In this document: positions 1-24,059 of the stretch, in pieces
Position numbering within the stretch: position 1 is the first letter of the stretch
How the letters are laid out: the number at the start of each line of letters is the position of its first letter
Source: Protula sp. h YS-2021
Taxonomy: Eukaryota > Annelida > Polychaeta > Sabellida > Serpulidae
DNA length: 64,000 nucleotides
NCBI GenBank assembly: GCA_949752745.1
Contig: OX457027.1
Location: 60,290,859 to 60,354,858 of the forward strand
Direction: 5' to 3'
Position numbers and translations under genes: made by a program
Notes under the pieces: model-generated
The model's database searches: none
The model's input: the letters and a program-made list of their open reading frames with translations, nothing else
What the model was told of the DNA's origin: nothing

Positions 1-160
1 AGCAATGCTGGTTGACTTCGTAAATGGACCGAAACAAGGACCTAAAATGTGAGAATTTCAAGTTTTTTGTCACCTTCTCTTTAACATTATTAATGGATAC
101 TGATTAGACGTCTGATTATCGACGTCTACCCAACGTCGGAAGATAGACGTTTCGTTTTCC
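1..160. repeat. Dispersed repeat, copy 1 (AACGTC-rich family)
   Basis: The stretch containing ttcgtaaatggaccgaaac and tgagaatttca recurs, slightly diverged, near 24.34-24.40 kb. The adjoining part is rich in GACGTC/AACGTC motifs, as is 24.10-24.25 kb. It is a dispersed repeat shared by the two places; the family is not recognised and the left end is cut by the window edge. Confidence 0.5.
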
Positions 161-970
161 ATAAATAACCAAAACCTGACATAGATCCCACGTCAGGTGC
201 GACTGCTCTCCAACGCTGTCTCAACATCGCAACTTTTACTGGGTGAGGATCTAACAACCTCGAAAATCCTACCACCGAGGGAAAGAGAGCGGTTTTCGAC
301 AGAACCGCAAAGCAGGTTCTATAAAAAGAGAGCCTGATATATAAGGGCCACCTGAAAAAGAAGAGTTTGGCGTAGTCCAGTGGTGGTCGCATTGCCGAGG
401 TTCCACTGTACTTAATTACTGCCCTCAGGTCTTTGGAATAAAGATCCGAATATTTGATTGTCTCTTGATGTAGATTTCGCACCGCTCCATTTCGCCCAGT
501 TTCCATTTTGCCCTGTTTGCATCTCGCAGTGATGATGCTGCTGCAACTAAGTAAGCCGTTTCTGATGCTGTGTTACGTCGTACACGAATTTAACTTCTGT
601 TCATATGTGGCTCTATAAGCGTTTGTGGCCAAAGAAAGTAACTACATATTCATAATGTGGTCACTGCGTGAACAGCACGATAATATGATATTTGATAATA
701 GGAGATTTGATAATGTGACTGTCTTCGAAATGTTCAAAATATAGTGTTGGCAGACCACAGTTTGTTCGTTATATTTGATATACGAATTATTATGCAGCCT
801 AAGTTAAAAAGCACTCCTGTTAGGCGTAAGAACGTTCCCAAATTTTTCTAGGATGAAATGGTGAGGACATGGTAGTCGGCCTCTCTGATGGTCCAGTGAG
901 CATTACTGGAGGGATGAACTATAACCCTCCCCTGGATTCCCATGCCTCTCCTCTGTCATGCAACAGCCAA
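161..970. other. Intergenic, no gene seen
   Basis: No convincing gene. A pogo-type terminal motif (reverse complement reads tacagtggaacctcg apart from one base) lies near 397-415. The 126-codon open frame on the minus strand here runs through that repeat motif and has no recognisable domain. This stretch is downstream of the creatinase stop codon; no clear AATAAA signal is visible close to the stop. Confidence 0.4.
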
Positions 971-11644
<10,674 letters not shown>

Positions 11645-14540
11645 TTTTAATTACTACTCCCTTTAAAATGAACAAATACATTCACATCGGTAAACAAGTG
11701 TGGTAGAAGGTAAACCGACTGACTGGTTAGTAAAATGCCATTTTCGGACTTTATCATTGTATTTAACTGCTCTGTCATCAGCTTAACAAGCAAACGTTTT
11801 GCATGCATGAGGTGTACCTATTGATGGTGGAATACACCAGGGAGCACCAATATTAGGCATAGAATATGTCAATGTGTTGGTAGTTTGGGGTAGGAATTCT
11901 CTACAACTGATATTATTAACAACTTGGCTCTACATGCATCTTTTGTGTCTTCCCGTCAAAAACCGTGCAATAAACTCGTTGGTATAAACAGCTCACCTCT
12001 GCAAAGACCTGTGTGTTATGTGTATAGGCAAAACAAGTCGTTTTTAAAGCAGAAGTTCCACTCTTTTAACGGGGAATACTTTCGCAGGATTCCCACTTAG
12101 TCTACAGTGCAAAAAGTCTTGCACACAAAAGAGTGAACTGCCCCAGAGGTCGGCTGTTGGACAGCAACGCTGAAAATTTATAAAGTCATTGCTGTTTTCC
12201 TTCTGCCCTGTGTGATATCGTTCTCAGACTTCTTCTATTGACGAGACACAAAGCCCCGCGTTTTACCTGATTCAATATGTAACTGATAAAAGATGAAAAA
12301 CAGTGTTTTCCATTGTCAAAAAAATATGCAACTTGGGGTTTTCTGACAACAGAATGCACTGTTTTGAATCTTTTAAATGACAGGGTTGAATGGGAGAATT
12401 AGCGTGTTTTCTGAGCAAAGTATCCACTCTAAATGTAACAATAGGCTGCTTATAATTATGCCATCAAACTGACAGGCTGCTTCTCATGTGTCACAACAAA
12501 CTGCTCATGGTATGCTCTTCAATTCATGAACAAGCATTGTGTTTCAGTAATCTCCTTTGACACTTCTCAGAATATGCCACTTTCTCAGGAAAAGATTAAT
12601 GAACATTTGGTGTTTTGCATTTCTATCTTAAAGTCAAATACAAATCACAAATAAAGCAAAAGCAAGGTGTATTCAATTGCAAAAAAAAAAAAAAAATAAG
12701 TTCAGTTAATTCATCTCCGCTGCTTTATGTCTCGCCATAAAATCTCTATATATTTAGTCACTTGAATAAAACACTAGTTCACGAACAGACATGTTTTCTT
12801 TAAATACACCACAGTTGTCAGGGATATTCCGGACATTATAGTGATTTTTGAAAATACATAGAATAAGATTTATGAAATGCTTTATTCTGTCTGTAAGACA
12901 ATCTCTTGGTAAGAAGAAAGTTCAAAACCGTCTGGCCACATTTCATACTAGCCTACAAATTAATTTGTTCACTAGCCCTCAACGCCAAAGAACCACCTGC
13001 CTTTGAATAAGACATCTGCGACCCGGGCAACGAAATTCAATGAGACCCCAGGATGTACGGTAAGCCCCCCCCCCCCCTCCCACAATTTAGTATTACCGGT
13101 AACCACCCCCCTCCGCCCCTCCACTTAAGTGTTTTAAAGGCTTAAAAGGGGCTTGGATATAAATTAATGATATCTAAATTGATTTATTGATATGTTTGAT
13201 AATATTTTGATATCAAAAGTTAGCATTGAATGTTAAAATGGCATTCCATGGTGTAAATGCAATTAGCGAGTCATCATATGAATAAAGCATGTTTCGTGGG
13301 GCTATACATTTCCAATCCCACTTACAGCTGACCTTTCATGGACCGTATAGAAAAGCTCAACACAGAAGGGATGGACTAGGGCTTTCTACCGAAGGGGAGG
13401 GGGGAGGGGAGGGGAGGGGGTGGATACCAGAACCAGACACCAGTCTCATTCCAAATTGAAGATTAGCGTAGATTCGTAACTGAGAAAACACGCTAAAAAC
13501 AATGGGAAAATCACCAACCACGTTTTAATGTTCAGTTATCGAATTAAAGGACAGTTGAGTGACAAGTATTCTACAAAAACAAACATACAAGTGCGCCATC
13601 TATAGGTTAACTCTAGACCAAAACCAGTCTGCACTGGTAACAAGTGGAAATCATAGACCAAATGCATCGTCCACTCATAGTTTTGATTCATGAAATGACT
13701 GTTGTAAAGGTTTTGTCAGTATTGCAGAATAAAATACATATATGTCAAAATTCAATCCAGGAAAAAACTGTCTCAAGATGGTGTTTTCAGAGAAAAAATG
13801 TATTTTTCTCCTTTGACTCGAAAAAAACTATTATTAATTTTTTTAGTTAAGAAAAGAACGTATTTTTCATATTTATAAACGCAGTAGAATCTCCTATGAA
13901 AACATTACTTTGTAGTGGTGTACAGAATATAATTTTTCCCTTGAACGAGTCTGTAGAAGTATCTTTTTTCCTATTAAATGCATATTTAAATAATATTTGG
14001 CAATTTCCAAAAGTAATAAAGTGACATTGTGGGATATGGGTAAGCTTAACTTATTATTAGAATAGATAAACAGGGTAAAAAAAACATCAATATAATAGTT
14101 TTGTCACCCAACATCATGCCAAAGGCGTTTTCACGATACAGACTTTTTTCCATTGAATAAAGATTTTACGCTTAGGTTAAACTTACATGACAAAAGCTTA
14201 ACGACAGAACACTGTTTTAATTGGCAATGCGTCACTGGGGAATGAGAGATACTTTGGAATCGATCTCAGCATAGATGCTTTGCACACTGTGCATGTCAGA
14301 TGAGGTGCATATTACACAAAATCTTACAACCTCAAAGTACTACACAACTTTATAAAATAGTTAAATAATATTTAGATTAATTGCCGTACCCATCTCATTT
14401 AGACGAATTGTCGCTAGATGAATTGTCGTGGATTCGGAGTTATCCTAGAGTTATACTAGAGTTATCTGGAAATAAACTTTGCTCATAGTGGGTTGAATAA
14501 TCCCGGCCTAGATATCGGCCAATCAGAATTGTTGGTATTG
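11645..14540. other. Intergenic DNA upstream of creatinase, no gene seen
   Basis: AT-rich, without recognisable coding or RNA genes. The creatinase promoter must lie at its left end, but no TATA or initiator can be called with confidence. A C-rich run is at 13067-13085 and a run of GGGGAGGGG blocks at 13395-13425 could form a G-quadruplex. Confidence 0.5.
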
Positions 14541-14606
14541 CAGTGCAAGCCTCAGTCGAGTTTTGCTTCCAAGTACCAATCACACGTAGGTGGGGTGGCA
14601 GGCGGA

Positions 14607-14714
14607 AAGCTATGATAAAAGCGGAGAACGCAAATTACGCTTTTACTCGTAAAACAGCAAATAAAACGTCAGTTTTGCTTCGAAAAGTTTCGACGTCGCT
14701 TATCTCCACTTTCA
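14607..14714. repeat. ICR-like palindromic repeat beside DIRS element 2
   Basis: Begins ataaaagcggagaacgcaa and ends gtcgcttatctccacttt; the two ends are imperfect inverted copies. The middle shares cttttactcgtaaaa and ataaaacg-cagtttt with 4251-4360. Confidence 0.55.
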
Positions 14715-14743
14715 TACCGGACAAGAACAGGAGCAGGGGTAAC

Positions 14744-15420
14744 CTACGTTGCGAAGCAATCCAAAGTCTGGCAAGGACACGTCACGCAAGCCCTAGTTGA
14801 GCTGATAACTTGCCTTACTTGGTGGACTTGGACGTTACACAGGTCTCTAAATTCTGCTTCTGACTGAATTTTATTGTAAGCAGCTAAGATTACAACTTTA
14901 ATGCAATTTGAAATGGTCTGTTTGGAAAGCTTTTTATTAAAAAAAGGAAATAATCCACTCTTTTGGCTTTTCTTTCTTGTAGTCATCCGAAAGTTGAAAG
15001 TACTTACGTAGGGCTTGCAATGGGCCTAAGGAAATCAAGCCTGGCTCGGTATTTTCATCCGTTATGACTGGCAGTGTTATTTGCTCGAACGTACCAAGGC
15101 CTGTGGTATCAATGTGCGTCTTACCCATGAAGTTTGCTCTTGGGCGAAAGAAAACCTTGCTCTACCAAACGGTCCCTTTGAGAATTTGAGGGTCTAGGGC
15201 TTTGAGGCTTTGAGCCACTCGCTAACCCTCGATTGAACTAACTTTTAAGTGCTCGGTCGTAAGAAGATGGCACAAAAAGTCAGCTACTACTGGCCTGTAT
15301 GCGATTTTGCACCCAGCTGGCGAACTTATTCCACTGCGACCGAAAGACCCTAGCCGTGGAGTGCCTATGGCTATTAAACATTTTTTCTGTCACCTTTTTA
15401 TAGAAACCCTGTTGTTCTAA
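14744..15420 (-). pseudogene. DIRS element 2 tyrosine recombinase remains
   Basis: The minus strand reads LGPLQALRKYFQLSDDYKK, KLSKQTISNCIKVVILAAY and VQVHQVR. These correspond to the catalytic half of DIRS-type recombinases (A-L-x-x-Y, SK-x-TIS-x-WIK, H-x-x-R). Further on the frame ends in stops before a clear catalytic Tyr. Inactive. Confidence 0.65.
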
Positions 15421-15559
15421 GAAAGCAGGGTGGTGGGAGTTTGGTGGAAGTACGACAAGTGGGATGAGACAGGTTTTCTAGATGGCAAGGCAATCTCAGT
15501 GGGGTTGGTCACGCACCTGGTTAACAAGGGGAACCAAGGGGCATCATGTGACCAAAGGG

Positions 15560-15960
15560 CTATAGGGAGCAGGCGCTTGGAACTGAGTACCAAGACTTTC
15601 TGGATAACTTTCGGCAAAAGTGGCTGACAAGGAAAGGCATATAAGGCTTCATTCCCCGTCCAATACAGCGATCGCCAAAGCCTTGCGAGTATGAGTATGG
15701 GGAAACATACCTTAGTAGTTTGGTCATCATTGCGTATGCAAACAGGTCCAGCGTTGGTCTTCCCCACGGAGACTGATTAGTCAACCATTCGAACGCACGT
15801 ACTGACAGACACCACTCCTTGTGTATAACCTGACTGCTCTTAGACGAAAGGTCTGCTAACACATTCAGACAACCCGTTAAATGCCGCGCTGCATACCTTT
15901 CTCTCGAGCCAAGCACAAAATGCGGTTGGTCAATTTTTGAGTTGCTGAGATTTGGTGCCC
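15560..15960 (-). pseudogene. DIRS element 2 RNase H tail
   Basis: Encodes LTGCLNVLADLSSK, VIHKEWCLS and RPTLDLFAYAMMTKLLRYVS, the conserved segment linking RNase H to the recombinase in DIRS-like elements (family pattern: NVLAD, EW, DLFA, YVSP). It corresponds to the 5.4-5.6 kb segment of element 1. Confidence 0.7.
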
Positions 15961-16064
15961 CCTTGCTTGTTTAGGTAAGCTACTGCCTCGGGGTGGGGTA
16001 AATCCGCTCTAGGCCTAGGTCCCACTTTGCCACCTAGAATATCATCACTTGCTTTGGATCGAGT

Positions 16065-16805
16065 TTGGACTTGACACTTGACGAGATTCGCAAAGAGACC
16101 GACTTTCATTGCCTGAGTGACCAAGGTCTGAGTCTGGCCCCGTACTGTGATTCGGTTGGGACCCAGTCGTCTAGGTACCGGAAAACTAATACTCTTCGAA
16201 TGGGGGCCCACATCTTGAGTGTTGTCATTATCTCTGTGAAGATGAATGGCAACGCAGGGAGACCGAAAGTTAGAGCCAGATACCAGTATTTGTTTCTCCC
16301 TATCTGAAAACACAGGTACCTGTTGACCGATGGGTGAAGTGGTACGTACAGGTAAGCGTCGATGGATGGGCCCACATTCCTATGCCCAGGGACTCCTTTA
16401 TCACCTATGTTGTGTGAAGGAGTCATTTTGAGGAATTGCTTCAGGGCGGATAAGTCTAGGAACAAACGCCAGCCCCTGATTTATTGGGTGCCAGAAAAAC
16501 CTTGCTCAAGAACCGCTTCTGGTTTTCTTGCATATCTGCTATCGCTCCCTTGCGCACCACGTCTAAAATCATATCTCGCAAGATCTGGTGCTTCTCTGAG
16601 TCTTGGTGGTAGGTACGACAAGGTTGCCTGGAACTTGGTCGAGGAGAAGTGTGGTGGGTCGCGACCCAGTCAGTTGCGTCTCAAAGGCAGTGACCAACGC
16701 AAACTCTTTTGGGAGCATCCATCTCTCGCCAAGCTGGCCAGAACTTGCCTAGCCTGCCTTCTTCGGGCAAGAGTTTGTCTTCTGTCGAGAGCAATGTTTT
16801 TTTGA
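16065..16805 (-). pseudogene. DIRS element 2 reverse transcriptase remains
   Basis: The minus strand reads LCFQIGRNKYWYLALTFGLP, then RRVLVFRYLDDWV with the YLDD active site at 16177-16166, the DIRS-type RT signature. Upstream (16.8-16.5 kb) the frame is broken. The longest intact stretch is about 120 codons. Confidence 0.75.
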
Positions 16806-16899
16806 AGTTCTTACATCAGATTGTGGAACCTAAAACGATGACAGATTCATGGAGTAGGACTGCGATAACAGCAGAGTATCCAGAGTTTGCGAACTAGAA

Positions 16900-18156
16900 T
16901 TCTCAGGGCATGGGGGATACCGAACTCATCTATTATCGAAACTCGAGGTTAATATAACGTTAAGGCATTTACTGAGATGAACAAATTATAATAACGCAAT
17001 AAACAGTAATGTGACGTTGTATCGTAAAATATCTTGTAATAAATGGACGGATCAGTCTTCGCGTACTGATTGTTTTTGGTGAGTTAAGAAAACCCAAATG
17101 GCATTTATAATGTGAAAATAATTTGATAAAAAGTGTGGGGGTGAGTATTCTCGAAACCTGGTAGATAGGCATCTGCGGAGATATTTGCTGTTCAGCAAGA
17201 ATGCAGTACATAGCACAAACGCGCAATATTTGCTCACTCTTTGTCGGTAGTGGAAATATCAACAGCATGCACCCTTAGCTAAATGATAGCGTGTGTCTGC
17301 ATTATAATGGGCTTCAATGGCAAAATTTCAATGTTCATTTTTGCATATGAACTGTTTATGAACTACCAGCTACTGGGAGTTTCCAAACAGAAACACTCGC
17401 CATAAAGAAACCCCGAGACACTATTCGGGGGCTCCATATGGTTTGAAAATAATTGCGCCCTAAGGCTGTTTCCTGGTAGAGTCCCCCCCCCCCCACAAAA
17501 AAATACGAATTTGCTTGTACTTAGTTGTGACTGGAATCCAGGACAAAACGTTCCCGGTCATAAAGTCCCCTGCAATAAGGTCTCCAGTCATAAGGTCCCC
17601 GAGCACAAGGTCCCCGTCCATAAAGTCCCCAAATAAATTCGGGGCCAAAATGTTTCCGATTAAATATAAATAACATTTAGTTTTAAACTTAAACATCATT
17701 TATTTTTTTTAATTTTATAAAAAAAGGTATTTGATTTTTAAAATACTTTCAGCTCGCTTGCTGAGTAAATATTTGAGATAACTGCTGTTTATTTTAGGAT
17801 TGCGTGATTAAGGATTGCAGGGATGACTTAATACATTCACCGCCAACGAAACACTTTAATTACCTGAGATAAGAGATTATAATTGAAATCTCGTGAATCC
17901 ACAACTGTATTAAGGGATTATTAGATGCAGAAATGTAACAATGCCCCCTAAAAAGCACTATAATTGTGGTTGTTTGGGGGTTAAATTTAAACCTTGTGAA
18001 TGTAGACCTGGATTAGGGATTAAGGCTTACAGGAATTGAATAATAAATTTAAGAAGAATTTCTTATGGAGTAACTCTTGACTTTAGATAGGCGAGGTACT
18101 ATAAATAGGGCAACTTTTGCCAATCTTTATCAATCGCATTTTTACAATTGGATAAA
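16900..18156. other. Intergenic, no gene seen
   Basis: No recognisable gene. It includes the short tandem repeat at 17548-17660. Confidence 0.5.
17548..17660. repeat. Short tandem repeat, ~16-17 bp unit
   Basis: About seven imperfect copies of a unit like cataaggtccccgt. The theme (AAGTCCCC) resembles the reverse complement of the 16-bp repeat at 61481-61600. Confidence 0.55.
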
Positions 18157-19080
18157 ATGAATATCGATGTTCTAGAAAGCAATAAAGGCGGTCACAAAAA
18201 TTGCAGTTAGTAGCTTTATGTACACATAAAGGAAAGCCTTGAAATCTGGTAGAATTAACTGGAGATGTGTTCGCAGGGCAACGCATTGTCCTGGGACCTT
18301 AACAACAGATTCAGAGATGACGGCTGCTCAAATTGGCAAAGATCACAATCATGATCCAAACCAAAACGATGTAAAACGAAGTTAATAATTTAAGAAAAGA
18401 AAGAAAAGAACAGATTTAAAAAAACTGAATTAAATCGGATTGTTACGCAATTAAAATATATATTTTAAATATTGATTTTAACATGCTGGTTTTATTTCAG
18501 GCGGAAGCTGTAAAAGCAAAGCAAGACTTGAAGCGGCGAGCAGCAGATAATCAACAACCAGCAGCGATGCTCATAAACACAACTCGCGCAGCTACCACCG
18601 AGCACGCGCGCACTTTGCTTGGCAGTGACAACAGCTTGAGCAAGATCGGGCCAAAAATGCACCTCCAATGTCCGACTCTATCCAAGAACTGATCATTGGC
18701 GGCGAATGGGCTGAAACTTCAGGCGAAAATCCTTCAAAGTTCTTGTTTTATGGCAACAATAAAGACGCAGATTCGCGGATATTAGTAGTTGCATCTCCCA
18801 TTGGACTGTGTAAACACTTGGTTCATTGATGGCAATTTCGCAATGCCACCTCGACGGTTTCTGCAGATATACGTCATTCACGTACCGCTTGGAAATACTG
18901 CGGCCACCGCATTGTATGCCCTGCTGCAGAACGAAGCAAGTGGTTTGCGATGAAATGTTTCGCGCGATACTGGATTACTGTGAAACACTAGAATTATTTC
19001 CGGATCTTGTCAATATCTTATGCGACTTCGAACTGGCCATTATAAGCTCTGTGAAAGGCGTTTATAGGCGAAGAAATTAA
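18157..19080 (+). pseudogene. FLYWCH-MULE transposase-derived pseudogene
   Basis: Reading begins MNIDVLESNKGGHKN at 18157, an N-terminal FLYWCH zinc-finger start. After a frameshift and a stop the domain continues GRINWRCVRRATHCPGTL and KDHNHDPNQND, with the WRC, C and HNH zinc residues. A donor-like GTAAAA at 18371 and an acceptor TTTCAG ending at 18500 bracket a 130-bp intron. The second exon reads AKQDLKRRAADNQQPAAM, then shifts frame to GENPSKFLFYG, again to NTWFIDGNFAMPPRRFLQIY and ALYALLQNEASG (MULE first Asp in FIDG), and again to FPDLVNILCDFELAI (second Asp in CDFE). At least three frameshifts and several stops make it dead. The third acidic residue is not present. Confidence 0.7.
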
Positions 19081-19439
19081 CGTGCAGGGTTGTTTCTACC
19101 ACCTCACCCAAGCTACATGGAGAAAGATTTAAGAACTGGTAACTGATTTAAGATTTAAGAACTTGTAACTGATAATTGGCTTCCAAAAAATTTAACATGC
19201 TGTAATACTGTCAATTTATGGCCGATAGGGCAAACATTCAACTCGAATGCAATCCGATCAAAATCAGAGCAACCAGTGCATACCAATAGCAGTGTCTGAC
19301 CTTGATTTATGTATTTTGAACAAAAACATGTCCCCCTCCCATCTTCACCGCCCGTCCCCGTTCCTTTTACAAAGTTTTATTCGCGCAATTTTCTACTTTT
19401 GAAAATTTCAAGAAATTTAAATGTGTGTCTTTTTCATCT

Positions 19440-20010
19440 GCTCTGAAAGATGATCAAGCAAGTTTTATTCTACGTTCTTTTATTCCGAATTAGAAGATCG
19501 TCCTTGGACATACTCTACTGTGCCTCCGGATCTGGAAGTTTATCGTAACAGACAGGCTTTTCTGTACGTTTTTTTTTTCAACCATACCTTGAAAGTGGTA
19601 ACCATAGACAAGTTTTAATGCACGCTTTTTATCCCGACCTAAAAGTGGCTGTTACAGAGAAGTCTGTCATTCAGACATGAGCGTTACTGACAAGTTTTAC
19701 CGCAAGTCTTTTTTACACGGATTTGTAAGGTATTCAATGCGGACACGTTCTTATGTAGGTCTTTTAAGCAGGATCTGAAAAGTGATCACAGAAGACCTTG
19801 TTTCGTGTTGGTCTTTTTATAATGGTCTAGAAGCCGGTCACTATAAACAGACTTTGCCGTACATGATTTATTGTGGGACCTGAAGGGTGGTCGTTACAGA
19901 CCGGCTTTACTATGAGTTTTTTACTAGGATGTGGAAAATGGCCGTTACAGGAGGTGTTGCTATTAGTCTTTCAAACGTTTCTGGATAGTGTCCACTAGAG
20001 AAAAACCTGC
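19440..20010. repeat. Degenerate ~50-bp minisatellite
   Basis: A unit like gacctgaaaagtggtcgttac followed by agacaagttttac and a T-rich spacer recurs about eleven times (for example near 19590, 19637, 19770, 19824, 19876 and 19927). Copies differ by 30% or more by eye. Confidence 0.6.
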
Positions 20011-22229
20011 GAACGACTGAAAAAACTTAGATCGCATTATTTAAGAGCCCAACCCGAGGGCTGCTAATTGACTTGTTTAATTGATTGCTTGGAGGAGTGA
20101 GGCTGGCTATCGTTAATATCCTTTTAAATCAGGTCGCGGCTATTGATTCCTCTGCCAAAGCCCCACCCCCTCAACCATATGTGAAAGTCCCTGTATGGAT
20201 ACATCAATGAAACACTATCCTTGGTACGATCTCTACGCCTTTTTTAACAGCTCATATTTCCCATATGCAAGCAATAAATTTTTATTATTCCGCAAGTCAA
20301 CAAATGCAGCTCTTGGCGAATTTAACCATGGATCTATAGAAGCAGAGAATGTAAAAGATTAAAAAATTCTCATTCAAGGACATATGATCAATGTAAGTAT
20401 CAAGTTTGTAATTGCTATGGCTAGTCTGTCACAAATGGTGTGAAAAACATCAAGCTTTATGCAACCATCCTAAGCAAACCTAACTAATAGATATTTCCAG
20501 GCTTTCCATCTACAGGCGAAACAAGAAAAGAACTATTATTGAAATTCGCATCAAAATCTAACTAGGTGATGAGGCCACTGCTTTATAATTTTTCTCAGAA
20601 AAAATGAAAATTAAAAATTTGGTGTAACTGATACTGGCATCCTAAATGCATGTAATAAAGCAACAAATATTCATATGAGGAGGTTTTCAGTGCTGGGGCA
20701 GATTAAAATACTTGTATCTTTCTTGACTGGTATCAAGGAATCACTTTCTAATTTACAAATTGTCAGACAAAAGGGAACTTGATAATCAATTACCCGTAAT
20801 GTTTCTAATAGAAACCGTCTCAGAAATTATACACTGCTCAATTCAGAATAAGTCATATTTATAATGGAGTAAACGATATCCTAAGTTCAGTTACATAAGT
20901 ATTTCAGTTACATGAGACTGCACAATTCGATAGCCTAAAAAGAAATATTACTCAATATATCCAAATGAGCTTAGTTGCCGCGGACTACCATTTAGTTTAT
21001 GAAGGATAGTCCCCAAATGGACATAGGAGTCACGGTGCAAGTAATCCAAAAGCACACGATATCCAGCATGTGAGAGGTCTGCAAGTTTTGTGTACTTCTA
21101 TTGACAAGGCATACAAAAACACTACTTAAGTATATTTTTAAAATAATGACTCATCTAAAAAGGATTAATATCTCCTTAGATCGAATAACACGTGAATTAA
21201 GGGGATATATGTTTTCCATAAAAGAGTGTTTTGTGGTAAGACTGCTTTTCTGTTTCTTTCCAAAAATAAAGGAAAACGTGTTTCAATTAGATACTTCTGA
21301 CACCACATTAACTTCTTTAGAAACTAAGTGAAATAAAAACATATCTGTGATTTCTGAAAGGCCTGTAATTACAACCGAAGTAACCAGCATTCGGCATCCC
21401 CCTTCCATCCACGAATAATCAATTTATTGTCTTTTGTGTAACAGCATCCGACCTGTGAGTTTCGTGAAAAAAACACATGGCACATAGCAATTTGCGGTAC
21501 ATCCTGTTTCTTCCACTAATAATGAAGTTGACAAAGATATCTCAAATGACATCAAAACATTCCATACCTAAAGTATCTTGGGAAATATTGGGTTTAAAAC
21601 AAAGAATTTGTTTCATTATCACAATACCTCTTAACTACTTTTGCGATGAGGCATTAGTTAGACTTTGCAAAGATAACAATTTTGATTTTCCCAACACATT
21701 TGTCATAATGCTCCTTAAATTAAAAATGCTGCTGTAACAGTTAAGTTTCACGCACGTTATTACTTTTTTTGCCAAAAATTAAATAAGGGCTCAGACTACA
21801 GTTAGTAAGTACGCTTTCTTTTCTTTGAATTCCTTGTCAATGGAGTAAGAAAAAGAAGTGGAAATCCCCATTGCTCTCTTTGCTTTCTATGTTACCTAAA
21901 GCATGTAGAGTTTCCCAACAATCTCAAGGAATGGTTTAACTAGAAAACCAGCGAATGTTCTAAAAATATACTTGCACTTGAATAAAGAACTACTCCATAA
22001 TTTGACTAAAGAACAATTATATAATTCACCTTCCTCCCCACAGGATCACATCTATTTTCAATGCCCCACAATTCATAGCGGTGCAGATGTCTACAAAAAA
22101 ATTTTTTCAAATCTTACCATTACTTTCTATGGCACTTTTTCATATTTTAAGCTTTTCCAAAGAGTCGCCGTCTCACTTCCGGAAAATCATTGGATACCCA
22201 GAATGAATCACCATCCAGGCAGTAAAAAT
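20011..22229. other. Intergenic, no gene seen
   Basis: AT-rich DNA. Open frames of 76-116 codons here have no recognisable domains and no coding character. Confidence 0.45.
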
Positions 22230-22335
22230 CAAATAAGTACGGCGAAACCTAAGAAATCGAACCACCCTTGGGACCGGAAAAAATGTGCCCTTTTTCAGAG
22301 GTGGTCCCATTTGGGAGGTTAGGTCATTCTGGAGT
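22230..22335 (-). mobile_element. Fragment of pogo-type non-autonomous element
   Basis: Shares gggaccggaaaaaatgtgcc and gaggtggtccca with 22.80-22.95 kb. On the minus strand it reads as blocks of gggaccacc and a-rich spacers typical of non-autonomous elements with TACAGTGGAACCTCG ends. The end itself is not preserved here. Confidence 0.45.
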
Positions 22336-22769
22336 AAAATGTTGTGGGTTGACCATAGATTCAACGTAGATGCCGAGTTGTTCCCGCCCGCCCCCAGTGC
22401 AGTATCCGGTGGCAAAAGGATCATAGCGCGCAATAGTTACTCAGAGGGTAGCCAGTGCAGTGACAGATTAGGCACTAAACGAGAGTAATGGAATATCCAA
22501 TAAGAAATTCTTTGTACATTTTAAACACCTTGTTTCAAAGAAGAGGCTGGGGCGGTAAAAGTGGTATAAGGATTATAGCACACAAGAAGTACTCAGAGGG
22601 AAGGCGATGAGTTTGTATATTGTTAAATGCTATTGCTTAGACAATAGATAACAAACTAAAGCCCCTTTCTGGTTACACACTTGTTACCATAATCCCCAGC
22701 AACAATATCCAAGACGGCAGCATGCTAGGTGTTGTGAAGAATGTGCTGCATACATGCAGTGATTTCCCC

Positions 22770-22966
22770 TCAGTGGTCCGATCTCAGTCATTTTGAGTGC
22801 TCGGGACCGAAAAAAGTGGCCCGAAGTGGTCCGTTCTGAGATGGTCCCAACTGAGAGTTTCCTTAAGCATTAATGTCTATGGAGCGCATTCGGAACCGAA
22901 AAAATGTGCCCCATTTCGGAGGTGGTCCCAATAGGGAGGTGGTCCGATGTCGAGGTTCCGCTGTAT
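22770..22966 (-). mobile_element. Pogo-type MITE with one clear terminus
   Basis: On the minus strand it starts tacagcggaacctcgacatc at 22966, a pogo/Tigger-like terminus preceded by TA, and continues with repeated ggaccacctc blocks. Internal duplication is visible: accgaaaaaa-gtgcccc-ggtggtcc occurs twice. The far end near 22770 is not well defined. No coding capacity. Confidence 0.5.
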
Positions 22967-23930
<964 letters not shown>

Positions 23931-24059
23931 GGCTGTGTGTGTGTGACCAAAACAAAACCTTGGAACAGAAGCAAAACCTAAAAAACTCTTCTACAAAACC
24001 GCAGATATCTGATGCCACCGGCATTGACTTCAGGTTGCGACGTTTATTCGACTAAACCG

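Larger units (their letters stand above)
14605..16900 (-). mobile_element. DIRS-like retrotransposon remnant (element 2)
   Basis: Minus-strand order is RT (16.8-16.1 kb), RNase H tail (15.96-15.6 kb), YR (15.4-14.75 kb), then an ICR-like palindrome at 14607-14714 related to the one at 4251-4360. Gag and the 5' end are missing and no clear outer terminal repeats are seen, so it is truncated. It is the best preserved of the three related DIRS copies at the RT active site. Confidence 0.75.

Noticed and set aside
126..506. 126-codon minus-strand open frame
   Set aside because: It runs through a pogo-type repeat terminus and a dispersed repeat; no domain is recognisable.
16065..16897. Plus-strand open frames of 60-147 codons over the DIRS elements (for example 16362-16805, 5978-6190)
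   Set aside because: Shadows of the minus-strand RT and RNase H remains, which carry the recognisable motifs.
20011..22229. Hidden gene in open frames of 76-116 codons
   Set aside because: Composition follows local AT content, with no domains and no conserved splice pattern.
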